The position numbers and the translations under genes were made by a program. From Parus major (taxonomy: Eukaryota; Chordata; Aves; Passeriformes; Paridae), in contig NC_031776.1 in NCBI RefSeq assembly GCF_001522545.3, positions 26,919,634-26,983,633 on the forward strand: DNA of 64,000 nucleotides, written 5' to 3'. The notes beneath the pieces were generated by a model. That model was not told where the DNA came from, made no database searches, and saw only the letters and a list, made by a program, of their open reading frames with translations. This document shows, in pieces, positions 11,400-24,000 of this stretch. Every line of letters begins with the position of its first letter. Positions within the stretch are counted from its first letter, which is position 1.

Positions 11400-14300
11400 G
11401 TCTCTTGGACTGACTCCTGATAATTCACATTTACTTTCCTCAGCCTTTACAGCTTCTTTCTTTGACCTTTACTGCCAGTGCAACTGCTGCCTTGCTTCCA
11501 CAGAACATCACAAACACTTTGTTACTAATTTTCACCAAAGACGAGAGAAGATCTGAGAGCAGCTGGGATGGCAAATCCTCCAAGCAACATACAAACTTTT
11601 GATTGCAAGAGAAACCTAGATGCAAAAACTTGAAATCTCACAACTGGAGTGAGTAGTTTGCAGTGACTTTAGTGATACATCTTTGCAGCTAAAGTTTAGA
11701 ATAAGTGATACATCCAGTAAGAGATGCTGCAGAGCCAAGAGACAGGACAGATTGCAAAAATGGACTCATTTATACTGCAGAGGATATAATGTCCACAGCA
11801 GTACAGATGATTTCCTGCAAGTGTTTATGTGTTTTCACTGGGGAAAGAAACTTGATTAGCAACCAGGTTTCCATCTGAAACTTTCTGGTAGCTGCAAACC
11901 GCTAATTTTCCACTTTTCCAATGAAAATCTCAAAGATCGCTACAAAGCAATGTTTTTACAGGAATAAATTAAGATTCCAGCTAGCTCTCTAATGCACATC
12001 CATAGTAGCACGTAACAACCAGTGCTAGTATTTAGGCTGACCTATTTTCCTTACTAAAAGCAATACTATCCTATTTTTCTTTAGGACACCTCCCATTTTC
12101 ATTTCAGAATATCACAGAATAAAATCTGCTGTCTTCTCCACTTCCATTGCTGTTGACAGAGACCAATGCCTAAAGACTTATTTTCCAGCATACAGAGTTA
12201 GATCTCTAGCAAGCTCTGCCCATCAGATTATTCCATTTATTTTCCAAATGACATGAGATCAGAGTTTTACATTAATTTCCTGATGATTATCAAGGTCCTG
12301 GAAAAATCTGTATTTAATTCTGAGCAGCTCAAATCCTTGTGAGAATTCTGCTTCTTAAACAAAGTAATCATCAGCTGTTTTGGACAATAGGAGCCACTTC
12401 CATGCACTGAAAGCTACCCTTTCGTTTTACAGACATTGCAAAACTCATCAGTTGGCAATCATTAAGTGTTAGTTAGGATGCCTATGAAACCTCATCAAGT
12501 AGATACTTGTGCCTATTAATACATTCAAAATAAAGCAAGAACTATCAACTGTATATCTGTACTACAAAGAGATAAAGTTTCATAAATCACTTGTTTTCAT
12601 TGTATCAGAATCACTAACTTAAATATCAGTACCAATTATTGCACTGTTCACCAATTCCAATATATTTGCACTCAAAATACATTTAGTTCACTCAGATGTG
12701 AGGTTCTGGCAGTATGCATTTTGGAGTCTCTTCTTCATAAAGCCTTCCTGGCAATACAGATGCAAGGATGGTTTCAGACATGCTCCCAAAGAGAGCTGTA
12801 AGCAGGCAAGAGGCCAAGAGCTTATTGGGAGCAGCAAGCCCTGCAGGTGGGGAATTAAGATCACCCATTGCATAACAGCAGCCACAGGGGTCACCTCTGC
12901 TTCAAGGAAACAGTAGGAGCAGCATGCAAGAGTAGGATTTCCAACAGGTAACTCTGAGGTGTCCACTGTCCTCAAAACAGTGAAGAGTGAAGCACCCAAG
13001 CCCCCACAAGTTGATGAAGATTGTCCTCCAGCCTTTCTATAACACAGTTCTGCCCAGGCACAAAAGTCATGAGGCTGTAAATCACCACCGCCTGTACAAC
13101 CACAGCACCCTTAATTTTGTTTCACATTATAAAGATACAAAATATCCAATTTCTTTCTTCAGTGTTAGACAAACAAGAAGGATTCTACAACGCTACTGTA
13201 GCGTCTTTATTCAAAACAGAGGTTATTAATGCAACAAATGGTCAAGGCTGCTGAAACACCACTGGACTCCACCGTTGAACCCACTGTATCAGGCATGAAA
13301 GACTGAATGCCACACTCACTGATTTCAGAAAGCAGAGTATTTCTATCTAGTTTGTCATAACTACCTCATTAAGCAAATTATTTCCCTTTCTGCCTGCCCC
13401 TAACCATCTAAAAGTTTAGCCTCATTTCCAATTTGAATTTGCCCTTTATTAAATTGAATTCACTGTTCTTTGTGTTACTACTTGTGTTATGTATCATTTC
13501 CTTTTCCTGGTATTAAATGACCCTTAAGATGATCATCCTGCCATTAAGCATTTCTCTAGATGAAACTGGCTAAATTCATTCCTTTCCCTCTGTCTCCTTT
13601 AATGGTGCAGTCTTCCTTTGGAGTCTGTTTCTGACATTGAGCATGATCTTGGTGCATGATGCTACAAGTGTGATCTTAGCAACAGTATAATGACACATTT
13701 GTTAATTCTCTTATCCCAACAAAGCTTTTATTAAACCTTCACCCAAATGAGCAGTGTTTTAATAATTTCCATCAACAAATACTTCTTTTCCTGACTGCTT
13801 TAATTTTGCCTCACTCATCTCAGGATAGATTTGCTGATTCAGACCAGACACTTCCCTTGTGGCACCATGAACATCTATACAGGGAATTAAAAACCTATTG
13901 GGTCTCAGTACTGCCCTTCCAGAGCTGGAAATCAGGTTCACAGTGTTGTGAAAGATACTGGCTCATGCTGTCAAACAGGAATGAAGTTAAGAACTCTTAT
14001 GTTTTCTTCAGTCTTGATCTGTGGGGTACAGGATTTATTGTGGAGTTAGGCATCCAACATCAGTAAGGTTAATACAGTTGTGAGTTTCAACTAAACTGCC
14101 TTCATTTACACATTCTTTTAACTCAGCTGTTTTTCATATGCATTCTACCTTCTCACTGTTCAAGTGCAATTTGACACAGTCATTTCCTCACTTGTGATCC
14201 TTTCCATTACGTCTTTCTCTGGACCTGAACCAAACCCCATTTTGGAAAGACATTTCTGAGCTACCTTAATAGGCTCAACCTCCCATATTTCAAAACATCA

Positions 14301-14493
14301 TCAATGGACAGAAGTAATAAAACTTGTCTGATCAGTATGCTTCTTCACCTGTAGGATCAAACCTCTTGAAATTCTCCCATTATTAACTTGCAAATAACTT
14401 ATAATCCAACCAAAGACCCACCCAGAAGACTGCTAACAGTACCTACATTCTGCCCACCAAAGCTGTACATTTTTCATTTTTTTTAACCAAATA

Positions 14494-14655
14494 TGGATAT
14501 GGACATAGATATTATCTGAGCATATATATGTGTCTATATCTACATCTGTAGATATATGTTTGTGCATTAGATGTATTTATGTATGTGTATGTATATGTAC
14601 ATGTCAGTATATTTATGTATGTAAGTATAAATGTATATGTATAGTTATACAGACA
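14494..14655. repeat. degenerate TATG/ATGT-rich microsatellite
   Basis: About 160 bases of interrupted TATG, TGTA and TATA words (ATGTATATGTACATG, TTTATGTATG and similar). This is the signature of an old tetranucleotide/dinucleotide array that has accumulated substitutions. The reverse strand gives a tyrosine/threonine-rich pseudo-frame. Confidence 0.85.
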
Positions 14656-17600
14656 CTTACTTGTAATTTTGGCCTCATATGCCCCTAAAGAGCAAAACAC
14701 TAGAAAATTATTCTTCCAGTAGGGCTATGGCAGCATGGTGAAAATCTCTCTGCTCTTAATTAGTCAAAGGCTCTTAAATTCATGGAGTTATAAACTGCCA
14801 GAAGTAGAAATCTATTCAATGTAAGAAATGTGCTTTAGATAAGTAGCAAGGAATAAAGTACAAGATGGCCCAGTGTTACTTGGCTTGACAAAGTTTTACT
14901 TGCTCTGGATCAGCAGCAGAGCTTTTAGTGTTCCTTCTTTACTTTTAATGAAACTTTACCACGGAATCTCCTCTGTACCATGACCTGGGATTCATAAAAA
15001 CAATGAAACAGCCTATATATTTTTCTGATTATATTTTCCAGAGCCAATTTCACACAGACTGTTTATAAGTCACTCACCAGAAAGTAGAAAAGAAGAACAT
15101 TTTCTATATCTCTACTGAAAAGCAAAGAGCCTCAAACCAAACAAAATTGTACACATCTGTGTGACACCAGCAGCAACTTTTATGATACCATATGCCTTGC
15201 TGAATGGTGTTTCACTCAGCTGATGTAGCCTTACTGAAAGGTTAATAAAGAGGCATGATCTTTGGCTAATAAAGACTGAGTCCGTTATAAAGGAGATAGA
15301 TTTCAATTTGCAAGGAGAAGGAGGGAAAAGAGACAGTCAGGAGAAATCTCTGCTGAGGGCACTGTTGGCATGCTATGATTTGCAATGCAGGGACAAGGGG
15401 CCTTTGATGGGGTTTTACTATGACAGCACGTGGGGCAAGCCGAGCCAGGACCTGCTCCAAAACCCCCCGCAAGGTTCTTTCCCCAGAGCCACACAGCAAC
15501 CCCAGAGCTTGTTTTCCAGTTTAAGGATAAGAGAAACTAACATCTCAGTTCTCATCTGTTTCTGTATTTAATGCTATTTATCACTCTGATGGGCTGTGTT
15601 ACAATTAAAAAGATATGAGGGGGTTCCAGCTTAGGGGGCTTTTTTCATCTAGGATGTAAAAGAAAGTCCGAGATGCAAACCACTTCAGAAACACACACAT
15701 GGAATTGTGAGATGCACCATCCCTGAGAGATGGGGCTGGGCCACCCACAGGCACCAAACAGCCTTCAGAGAAAAGGTGGATCCTTACCTGCCCTTTCTAC
15801 TGCTGCTCAGAAAGTGGGGAGCAAAGGTGACTTTTACTGAAGGAAGCCTTCTTTTCACATATACAGACATTTCTGCAGAGCCTGGCAGGCTTCTTCCAGA
15901 CTCCCAGGAAAGCATTTCCAGCACACCCTGTCCCAAGACCCTCTTGTTTCCCCTCCACACACTCAAATCCCATCAAGGTAAACAAGTGATAAGACTTCAG
16001 GATTAGGTCTACTGACCTCAGAAGGAATTTTGCTCAAACAAGCATTAAGCCTGGAAGGATTTTGTCCTTACTGAGAAGCTTCTAAAGGTTTCCCACATAA
16101 GAGTTTCAGGAAAATGACTTGTGGAATTTACATCCAGCTTTGCTCCCTCAGACATTTTGGCAGCTTATCCTGGAGGACACCAGAGCTGGCACTCAGACAA
16201 GACGTCAGCTCACAGCCTAACAAATTATTGATTCTCTTCTCACTTTGAAGCAAGGCAACAACAAACTCCTAAATGCACTGCATCCTTCAATATCTCCCTC
16301 CAGAGAAATACCCATCTGTAACACTGGCAGTAAGGAGGTGGTTCCATCTCAGGCCATCTCAGGTGGACAGAGCTCTGTGCTTTTGTATTTTGTTCTCGAT
16401 GACCAGGTGTGTGCTTTTTTTCTGCACAGAGCAACTTTCAAATCCACACTGAGACACAACAAGACATATACAATGTTTGAGTACACATATATGAAACAGA
16501 TTGAATTTGGAGTGCAGAAGGTGTCCAACAGAAAATGGGGTTAAGAGTTTGTTTTCCCCAGTAGTACATTTTTAAGAGATAAACAGAATTTTCCATGCGT
16601 CATACACTTAATGAGCTCCAGATTGAGGACACAAAAAGATCTTGACATTAGCTTGAAGAAACAAAATGTTCAAAATGATCTTGACAAATTGAGGCCCTTC
16701 ATCATAAAAGGCACATCACAACACGAGCGCCAGTCTTTTGAAATTCCTGTTATTTTTCTGCAACTAATAGCAACATGCCCCTTGCTTTCTTGTTTTCCTC
16801 CAGCTCTCTTTACTGCCCACTCACTAGGGATGTAGGTTCTCTCTTGAGCCACTGCTCTGCAAGGGCTGTGCCTTCTCCTGCTGCTGGTATCCCAACTCTG
16901 CAGCTCCCAAATACCAAAACCAGTATGCAGCCACCAAAAAGTGCAGGTGACTCAGCACTAGACTTACGTCACAAGCAGACTGAAGAGTAATATCTGCCTT
17001 TGAGTGTAGCTGTAGGAGCAGCTTTCCCTTGTGTTGAGGGTTAGAAATGAGGCCATTTGATGGAATCCATCACGGAATACCTTGATGAGATATACAGGAG
17101 AGGCCAGGAACCAAACCCAAGAGCTGCAGCTTGCAGTCGTTTGATACATCTCATATGCAATGCCACTGCCTTGCACCAGCTCGCATTAGGACTAGAAGGG
17201 GTCCCTTGGGTAAATTCTGCATTCTTACAACTTAGAATGCAGATAAATCCAGCAGCACATCTATTCTGCATTGAAATGCTTCCCCTTCACCTGAAATCAA
17301 TATGGTCTTCATGCAAATTTTTACTACATGTGCTGCATGGATTCTAAACCTTCATTCAGTTGACACACCTAAATAGCTCAGAAAATGATATTACAGCTTA
17401 GCAAGTCAATGATCTAAAATTTTATATCTCCCTTACCACATATTTATAAATAACACTATCAACATTGTTAAGGCTACTGTGTGAAATTCTTATACCATTT
17501 CTAAATGTATTTTTTTGCAAACGCTACTTCTATCAGAAACATTAATCAGCTTTTTTTTTTTGCTCCAGACACTCTTTTCTGATTAAGATTGATACAACAG

Positions 17601-19855
17601 AGATTTCAAATGTGCAAAATACTCTGTACCACAAATACTTTTCATTGTCCCTGTGAATTGTAGTATGTCCCAATTTCAAGAGTCTGCTGTGCTTTAGATA
17701 ACGTTGCCAAGTTACTAAAAAAACCATCAGCAGTGGACTGCTTGCATCCCAGGGTCATAATAATGTATCCTGGTGATACTGAAACATCAAGATGTAAACA
17801 ATATAGAGACAGAAGGACGTTGACCCAAATGGTCAAGTCTAGAAAACTGCATGGGATAGTACTGGTATGGGTACCTGCAGAACTAGGTGCCAATTTTAGC
17901 ATTTCTCAGATGAACTTGCAAATTGAGTTCATATGTTGGGCTCACAGCAGAAGAGAGACTTTAACAGATGAGATTCCTGTACACTGAAGAGGCTGGAATA
18001 ATCACTCCTAGCTCCAAGGCAGTGAAATTTAACATTTGTTTTCAATACTCAAATCAACTAATGCTACAGGATATCTCGTCATTAATACAAGCATACATAG
18101 TAACAGGCAGAGGACAGCACTGAGACAGACACCTATCCTGCTACATGGTTCTGCAGCCTTAAAATACCCTGGATAGAAATCAAATATGAGCCACCATTAG
18201 CTGCAACAACATTTTTTAGGAGATGGACTGATAGCAAGACAAGGCAAATCGTGAATCTTTTATTGGGCTAATATATAAGCTGTAACACATGAGCCTTCAG
18301 GCCAAAGAAGTCTTTAGGGGACTGGCAGCAGAAAGAACATTTCTGGCCTGAAAGCATCTCAATGCTTTGAGCCAACACAAAGTCTCCACCTCTACCCATT
18401 TTATCTCAAGCAGCTGAAAATATTTCTTGCAGCCTGTTTTTGACAGTGACAATGACAACCTGCACAAACCCAGCAGGCCAAACAGAAAAGTCCTTACTGC
18501 TTAAGTGCTCTGTTTGGTCTCTGTCCATCCAGGCTATTTATAGAGCACTCACAGCCCAATCATGGTAACCGGCAAGTTTTTCAAGAAGTACAGTCACTAA
18601 ATAAACAATTCTCTGTCAAACAAACACTTTCCCCTGTCACTAGTGCTTGGGTGTCTCTGGAAGTGACAATTGCAAATGTCTTGCAATTACAGTGCAACAT
18701 AAGGGAGGAAAAATATTCTTGTTAAGGTGTTTCTCAGAGACTAAGGGATGTGATCAGGAGTGACTTCCATCTCTTTTGATAAGGTTTCCATACAAACATA
18801 TGGGCCACTTAGCAGAGACTCGAACAAGGTGCTTCCTTGCACTAAGACTGAGGGGGAGTTGGTTGAGTTAAAAAGCTGAGCTCTGAAATTTGGCACTGCA
18901 ATAATTCAGACCCTGCAGGGACAATCATAGAAGCCAAAAAGAAAAACAACCTTATTGTTGGTCACATAATATCACAAAATTTGTGAAGCAGAGTTTAAGC
19001 AATCTGGCCACCAGGATCAGAAATGTAACTGTGATCTCTTGCATCTGCAAAACACCTTTTCCAGCAGACAATGGGATGGATTTTTCAAGTCTCTAGGAAG
19101 CACGTGAGTAATGAAATAGGGTTTCCAGCAGCAGTAAGGCTGAAATGGTCAGAAAATCTTTGGAAATATTTTTCCTTGAGCCAAAACAATTTGTGGCATC
19201 ATATCAGTTCTGCTAAAATTGTGTCTGAAAGGCAAAAAGGAGAAGAAAACTGGAAAAGTTATGAAAATGAGAAAATCAGACATGGAAAAGCTTTGAGAAA
19301 CATAAAACATACTGAAATAAGGTTTTGCTTATGCATGTTCATTATTATGCATCTGAAGATAAATATTTCTTAAAGCAAAGCATTTCTGTGAACCCCTACA
19401 AAGCTTCCTCCCTGCCTCACCTCAGAATTTCCTTTCCAGTTTTGAAATTTTCCATGTTTTATCCAATTCAGAATAAGTGCAAGCATTAAAATCCTACATA
19501 AAACATAGCTTTTGTCCATGTTATAACTTATACCTAAAACTCCATTCTTCTTTATAAGGAAATGTACCTAAGCAGTTCACAAAATGTTCTATGCCTCTTT
19601 AGTAGGGATCTGAATATCTTTTTTTAAAAAATATAATCTCAGCTGGCTAGGAAGACATGAAGCCAGGTAGTCCAAAGCAAACACCAGACTGCATTTTCAG
19701 ACAAGTCAGTTAGAAGCATAAGGCTATGAATAATCTGATCCCAACTATCCCAACAAACAGGAAAAATAATGAAAGCAAAGGGGAGAGGGAAAGAATTCAA
19801 ACAAGCAGTGTATGCATGATAACGACAGTGCCGGAGCATCACTGTAGCGTAGCCA
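14656..19855. other. non-genic stretch
   Basis: Unique sequence. Frames of up to about 100 codons occur near 15.3-15.6, 15.7-16.0, 16.2-16.5, 17.1-17.3 and 19.1-19.4 kb, but most are mirrored by frames on the other strand and none shows a domain. A T11 run sits at about 17551-17561. A minus-strand splice donor (CAG/GTAAGGA) lies at about 15784-15790 with a pyrimidine-rich acceptor near 15838. The implied exon of about 50 bp is too small to trust. Confidence 0.7.
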
Positions 19856-19859
19856 GGCT

Positions 19860-20250
19860 GTGGCTGGCGATAACATTCACTCCCCAGAGAAACCTTTAGG
19901 TTTATGACAAATCAAGGATGATGCTCAACAGCCATTTGATGAGCTCTGCAACAGCTGCTGAGGTCTGCGTGCCACTGCAACACAGCTGGAAATGCACAGT
20001 GCCACAGCATTAACTGGATAATGACTCAGGGCTTGCCAAGCACTGAGTATTGCTAACTTTTTCTGATGAGTTATTTGTGTCCATAATCAGCTGTGAAACG
20101 CTTTAGGAAAGATGTTCTCTGAAAAGGAGGATTTATCTGCAAAGCAAACCACTGTTAATAAAGTTGTCTGGCCTCAAAGCCTCAACGAACCAGACTCAAA
20201 ACCATGCTGCAGGCAATTAAATGTTTTCCCAGTGATGGAAATTTAAGGAG
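19860..20250. promoter_or_regulatory. candidate conserved non-coding element
   Basis: Non-repetitive block with dispersed CpG (GGCGATAAC, GTCTGCGTGCC, GAAACGC, CAACGAACC) that has escaped the CpG decay of its surroundings. It also has TAATCAGCTGTG, GATAA, TTAATAAAG and CAATTAAATG words that resemble homeodomain, GATA and bHLH sites. There is no open frame of note. This is a compositional impression only. Confidence 0.2.
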
Positions 20251-20704
20251 TATTTAAAAAACAGAAAACATGGTAAATTAATGAATTGGTGGATCTTTGT
20301 CTATGAAATGGAAGATGTGCTGGGGGAGCAGAACTACAGTGCACCCATCACAATAGGATCAAGGATGAAAAATTTTACATCATTGGAGGACCATTTTTGA
20401 CTTGGAAAAAAATCTTAATAGTGCAATCACATCTTGATTGTAAGACATCGTGTACTCTGATAAAGGCTGGCACCAGCTTTCCCAGTGAGCAAAATCCAGG
20501 GAACAAATTATGGCACAGGCAGTTCTAGTTCCCTCTGTCTTGCCAGGGAGAAGCTGTATGCACTTCACTGCAAGAAACATTAAACATCAGGTTGTGTGCA
20601 GCCACCCTACAGGGAAAACAAGGGGCAGGACCAAGCTTGTTGCTTCCCTTCACTCTGTCATGGTGAAGTGTAGGAGGAAATATTGTGGACAACACAGGAG
20701 GGGA

Positions 20705-21008
20705 TTAGACTCTACTCCCCTGTGCACAGGGACAGGTCAGGCTAACCCAGCTCTTGTAGTTTGGCTTTTTTTTTGTGCACACTACAAGAAAATCCCTGGC
20801 ACAGCTCTCAGCCATAGGATCTTTCCTTTCATTGAGTGATTGCTCTGGCCAGTTACGGGAGCGTCTCTCAGCTGGTGGTGGAACAGCGCTGCAGTTGTCA
20901 TCACCATTCCTGGAACTGGAATCATCTGCAGCTGCCATGTTCTTGGTGAGCCCATGAATCACTGCCCACAAAGGGGTGACGAGGGAGGGTATGGCAGGTG
21001 AGGATGAT
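20705..21008 (-). other. exon-like block with open frame (unrecognised)
   Basis: On the minus strand a strong 3' splice consensus (a CCCCCTGCCTTTCCTCTGCAG-type tract, just upstream of 21008) leads into an open frame. An ATG at 20936-20938 has A at -3 and G at +4 and opens 77 codons, starting MAAADDSSSRNGDD, ending at a stop at 20705. The predicted peptide is polar and rich in serine and charged residues, with a KKK run from an A-tract. I recognise no family. No convincing splice donor follows, so it would have to be a terminal exon, and no AATAAA is evident just beyond. It could equally be chance. Confidence 0.2.
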
Positions 21009-24000
21009 CTGCAGAGGAAAGGCAGGGGGAACATTCCTGCCTTTGCCTAAATGCGTGAAAAATCAGCCTTAGTCCAGATTTAAGATATTCACACATTGCC
21101 ACACTGATCAGTCTTTTCCCATCCCCCACAGGTCAAAGGCATCTGCCTTAAAGAATGTAAATTAAATAACAATCATTGCCTTCTCCTTTATTATACTAAT
21201 GCCTAGAGCATGGATAGGGGGGCGGGGGACCTAGCAGAATCGTATTCTGATTTACATCAAATGCCATTTGTACATTTCACTGGCAGCCTCAAGGGGAGCA
21301 AATCTACAGAATGAATATGGGAGGTCTTTACCATCACCAAGAAGGGAAGTGCAAGAAAAGAACAGATGGGAGAGGATGAAAAGAGGAAAAGGAAGTATTT
21401 CAGAGAAGTGAGTTTATAGCTGTTGTTTCTTCAGCATTTCACAGGTTCAGATTGAGCACATATGCTGAGGAAGGAGAGAAGGTTTCTACAGCAGAGGTTG
21501 TGATACTTTTCCAGAGGTTTATACTACCTGGAAGCTGAGTCCTAGGAACTGTTCCATAACAGACTTTTAGGTATGACAACGATGAGAGCACTGGTTTTGC
21601 AAACATTAGAGGAAAAGGATTCATTTTAATGAATCTCAGCGTGTTTGACATGGGGATAAATCTTGTGCTGAGGGTAGGGACAGAGCCCACACACCCAAAG
21701 ACAGAGCATTTGCTACAGATGCCTGTTCGTGTAACTATATCAGTGAGTTACTGAAAGAGCCTGTTGATGCAGAAGGTCCCCCAACAGGAACTACAACGAT
21801 GAGAAAAGCTGTATTCCCCAATTTTCCTTGGACAACCTGATAACAACTGCACTGAGCACAAACTTCTCTTACTCTCCTCACATGACAATCCAGGTGTGAC
21901 ACGCTGAGCTCTCATGGAGACTGTGGCAATCAAGCAGAACAAAACAACATCCAGCCTGGTTGGACTGTCTCCTCAAGCATTCTCAGTGGTAATCAGGCCT
22001 TTTATTCCCTCGTGCATGATGACCCATTAGGAGAAACCATCATTGTCAATGCTCAATTTTATCCCAAATCTTGCATTGGCTGGTCATTTCTTTAAAGCAC
22101 TGGTTTCTATAGTTACCTAAAAATGAACGCTCTTCCTGGATCCTAAAGAAATGAGACCAAACGTGCAGTATGACTTTCTCTTCTTCTTATTAACTTGAGA
22201 ACGCATGGATCAGCTTTTATCCAGAGCAGAGAAGAGTGGAGGCTTCCAGGGTAAGTAAGTTCTCACAAATTTCATGAGAGGAAGCTCTGGGGAGGTTATA
22301 GCTCCAGGAAAGGCTGAAATGTGAACTGAGGCAGAGGAAGACACAGCTCTGCCTGGCTACAGAAGAAAAACAAATAAACAAAATTCAACCACATTAATTT
22401 CAGAGAAATTACCTTTCCTGAATATAAGGTTTAAAAAACATTTGTTTCTAAGGATCATTGAATTAATAATCATGAAAACCAATGTTTTTTCCAAGAGTTA
22501 TTTTATTTCCTATCATTAATTCAGCTTCTTTGAACTGCTAAAGATATGTGCACATGAATTGCAAACTGAATGTGTCCTACAAGTCCCACATCAAGATGAT
22601 GCTATAGAAAGGCGCTAGAGTACCCTTTGTTCCCTCACTAAATCTGCCCTGGGGATAAATCCAACCCATATTGATGGGATTTAGACAAAACCCACTGCAG
22701 ACCACAGCAAAGATAAAGCTGGGATTTCTGGTATTGCCTTAACTAGGGTGGTTTAAGGTGTCAGTATTTCAGGCTTACTGAGCAGGTCTACACTCAGCTT
22801 TCATTTACATTGTCACTGATGGAGGGGGCACCCACAGAGAATTAGAGCTCTGAAAATATCTCCATGCAGACAGGGCCAAAGAGGCCTCCTCCTCCTCATG
22901 GTGATTTACTTCACTGCAGCAATGAAAATTCCTGTCTGGAACCAAGTGCCTGACTGCAAACTTACCACAGCTCCAGGGCTAGCAGAGTCAAAAGGTCACA
23001 TTATTTATTTGTTGCTCTTCCAAGATCACTTTCCCATGAACTAGATAGATTCTCAAATGCCTTCTATTGCACAGAAGACTGTGATTAATCTGAGTCTTGG
23101 TTCAATTTGGGACTAGCAGTGTTGTTTTTTTTCAAAAAACTGTCTTAAATTCACTCCTTGGGTCCTTAGCAGTTTTAAAACTGGACAATTAGTTTTAAAC
23201 TAGAATATATAAAGGTCTTCTTTTGTTAAGCAAGTGCAATGACTGCAGAAAATAAATTGCTCTAATTCTTAATGTAATTTTTTTGCCCAGCAGAGGAAGA
23301 ATTCCACATTCAGTATCTTCAGCTGCGCTCTTTTTCCCCTCTCTATATTAAGACATGGAAAAAGTCTTTTCTGCTCCCAGTCCTGCTACTCACCCCATGT
23401 GCTGTTGCATGTAAAACTCAAATTTCATGTATGTTTTCTCAGTTAATAAAAATGCTTCTCTGTCTCTGAAGTATGGTATTATTTAATTTTTATGTAATAT
23501 AATAGAGCATGATTTTATATGATCTCTCATAGCTTTCTCTCCTTCGTAAAGCTGCAGCTCCTGGAGCCATGTTGTTACACAAAATTCTCATTACACCAAA
23601 AATTTAAAAAGAAAGAAAGAAAAAAAAAAGCTTTTAGTGCTTAGGGTAAGAAAGAGGAGATTGCAAAGGTTAAAATACCTTAGGTTCAAAAACCAGACCA
23701 GCCCTAGCAAATCATATTACAGCAGTTTAAGACATCATCATCCCCAGCTGTCTGCCTCAACCATTTGCTAGAAGTTTCCATTGCTTGAGGCAATGGGCAG
23801 AGCAGAACATGTGTCTGCACTTAAGCACAACAGCTTAGAGATCTCTGTGCAGGGCCATCAGGCTTATCTGCCCTTCTGCCTATTCTGCTGTGAAACGGGG
23901 GCCCTGACAGACAGGGCTGGGCAGACAGTGGGGCCACATCTCTGGCCCCAGGCTCATCCACCCTGATTTTGTATCCCAGCATTTCACACAAGCTGTTTTG

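Larger units (their letters stand above)
8942..14493. other. non-genic stretch with minor repeats
   Basis: No supportable gene. It contains a MIR-like relic near 9.9 kb and a direct duplication at 11373-11399, both listed separately. A faint MIR-like pattern at about 11.03-11.11 kb (CATTTTACATAGGGA-type word) is too decayed to call. The rest is unique, AT-leaning DNA. Confidence 0.7.

Noticed and set aside
12109..12122. ATCACAGAAT word like the CR1 3'-end microsatellite
   Set aside because: No repeated octamers and no CR1 3' body beside it. A single word is chance.
22200..22262. Strong donor CCAGG/GTAAGTAAG with an upstream pyrimidine tract
   Set aside because: The acceptor context (TTGAG) is poor and the implied exon is about 50 bp with no supporting frame.
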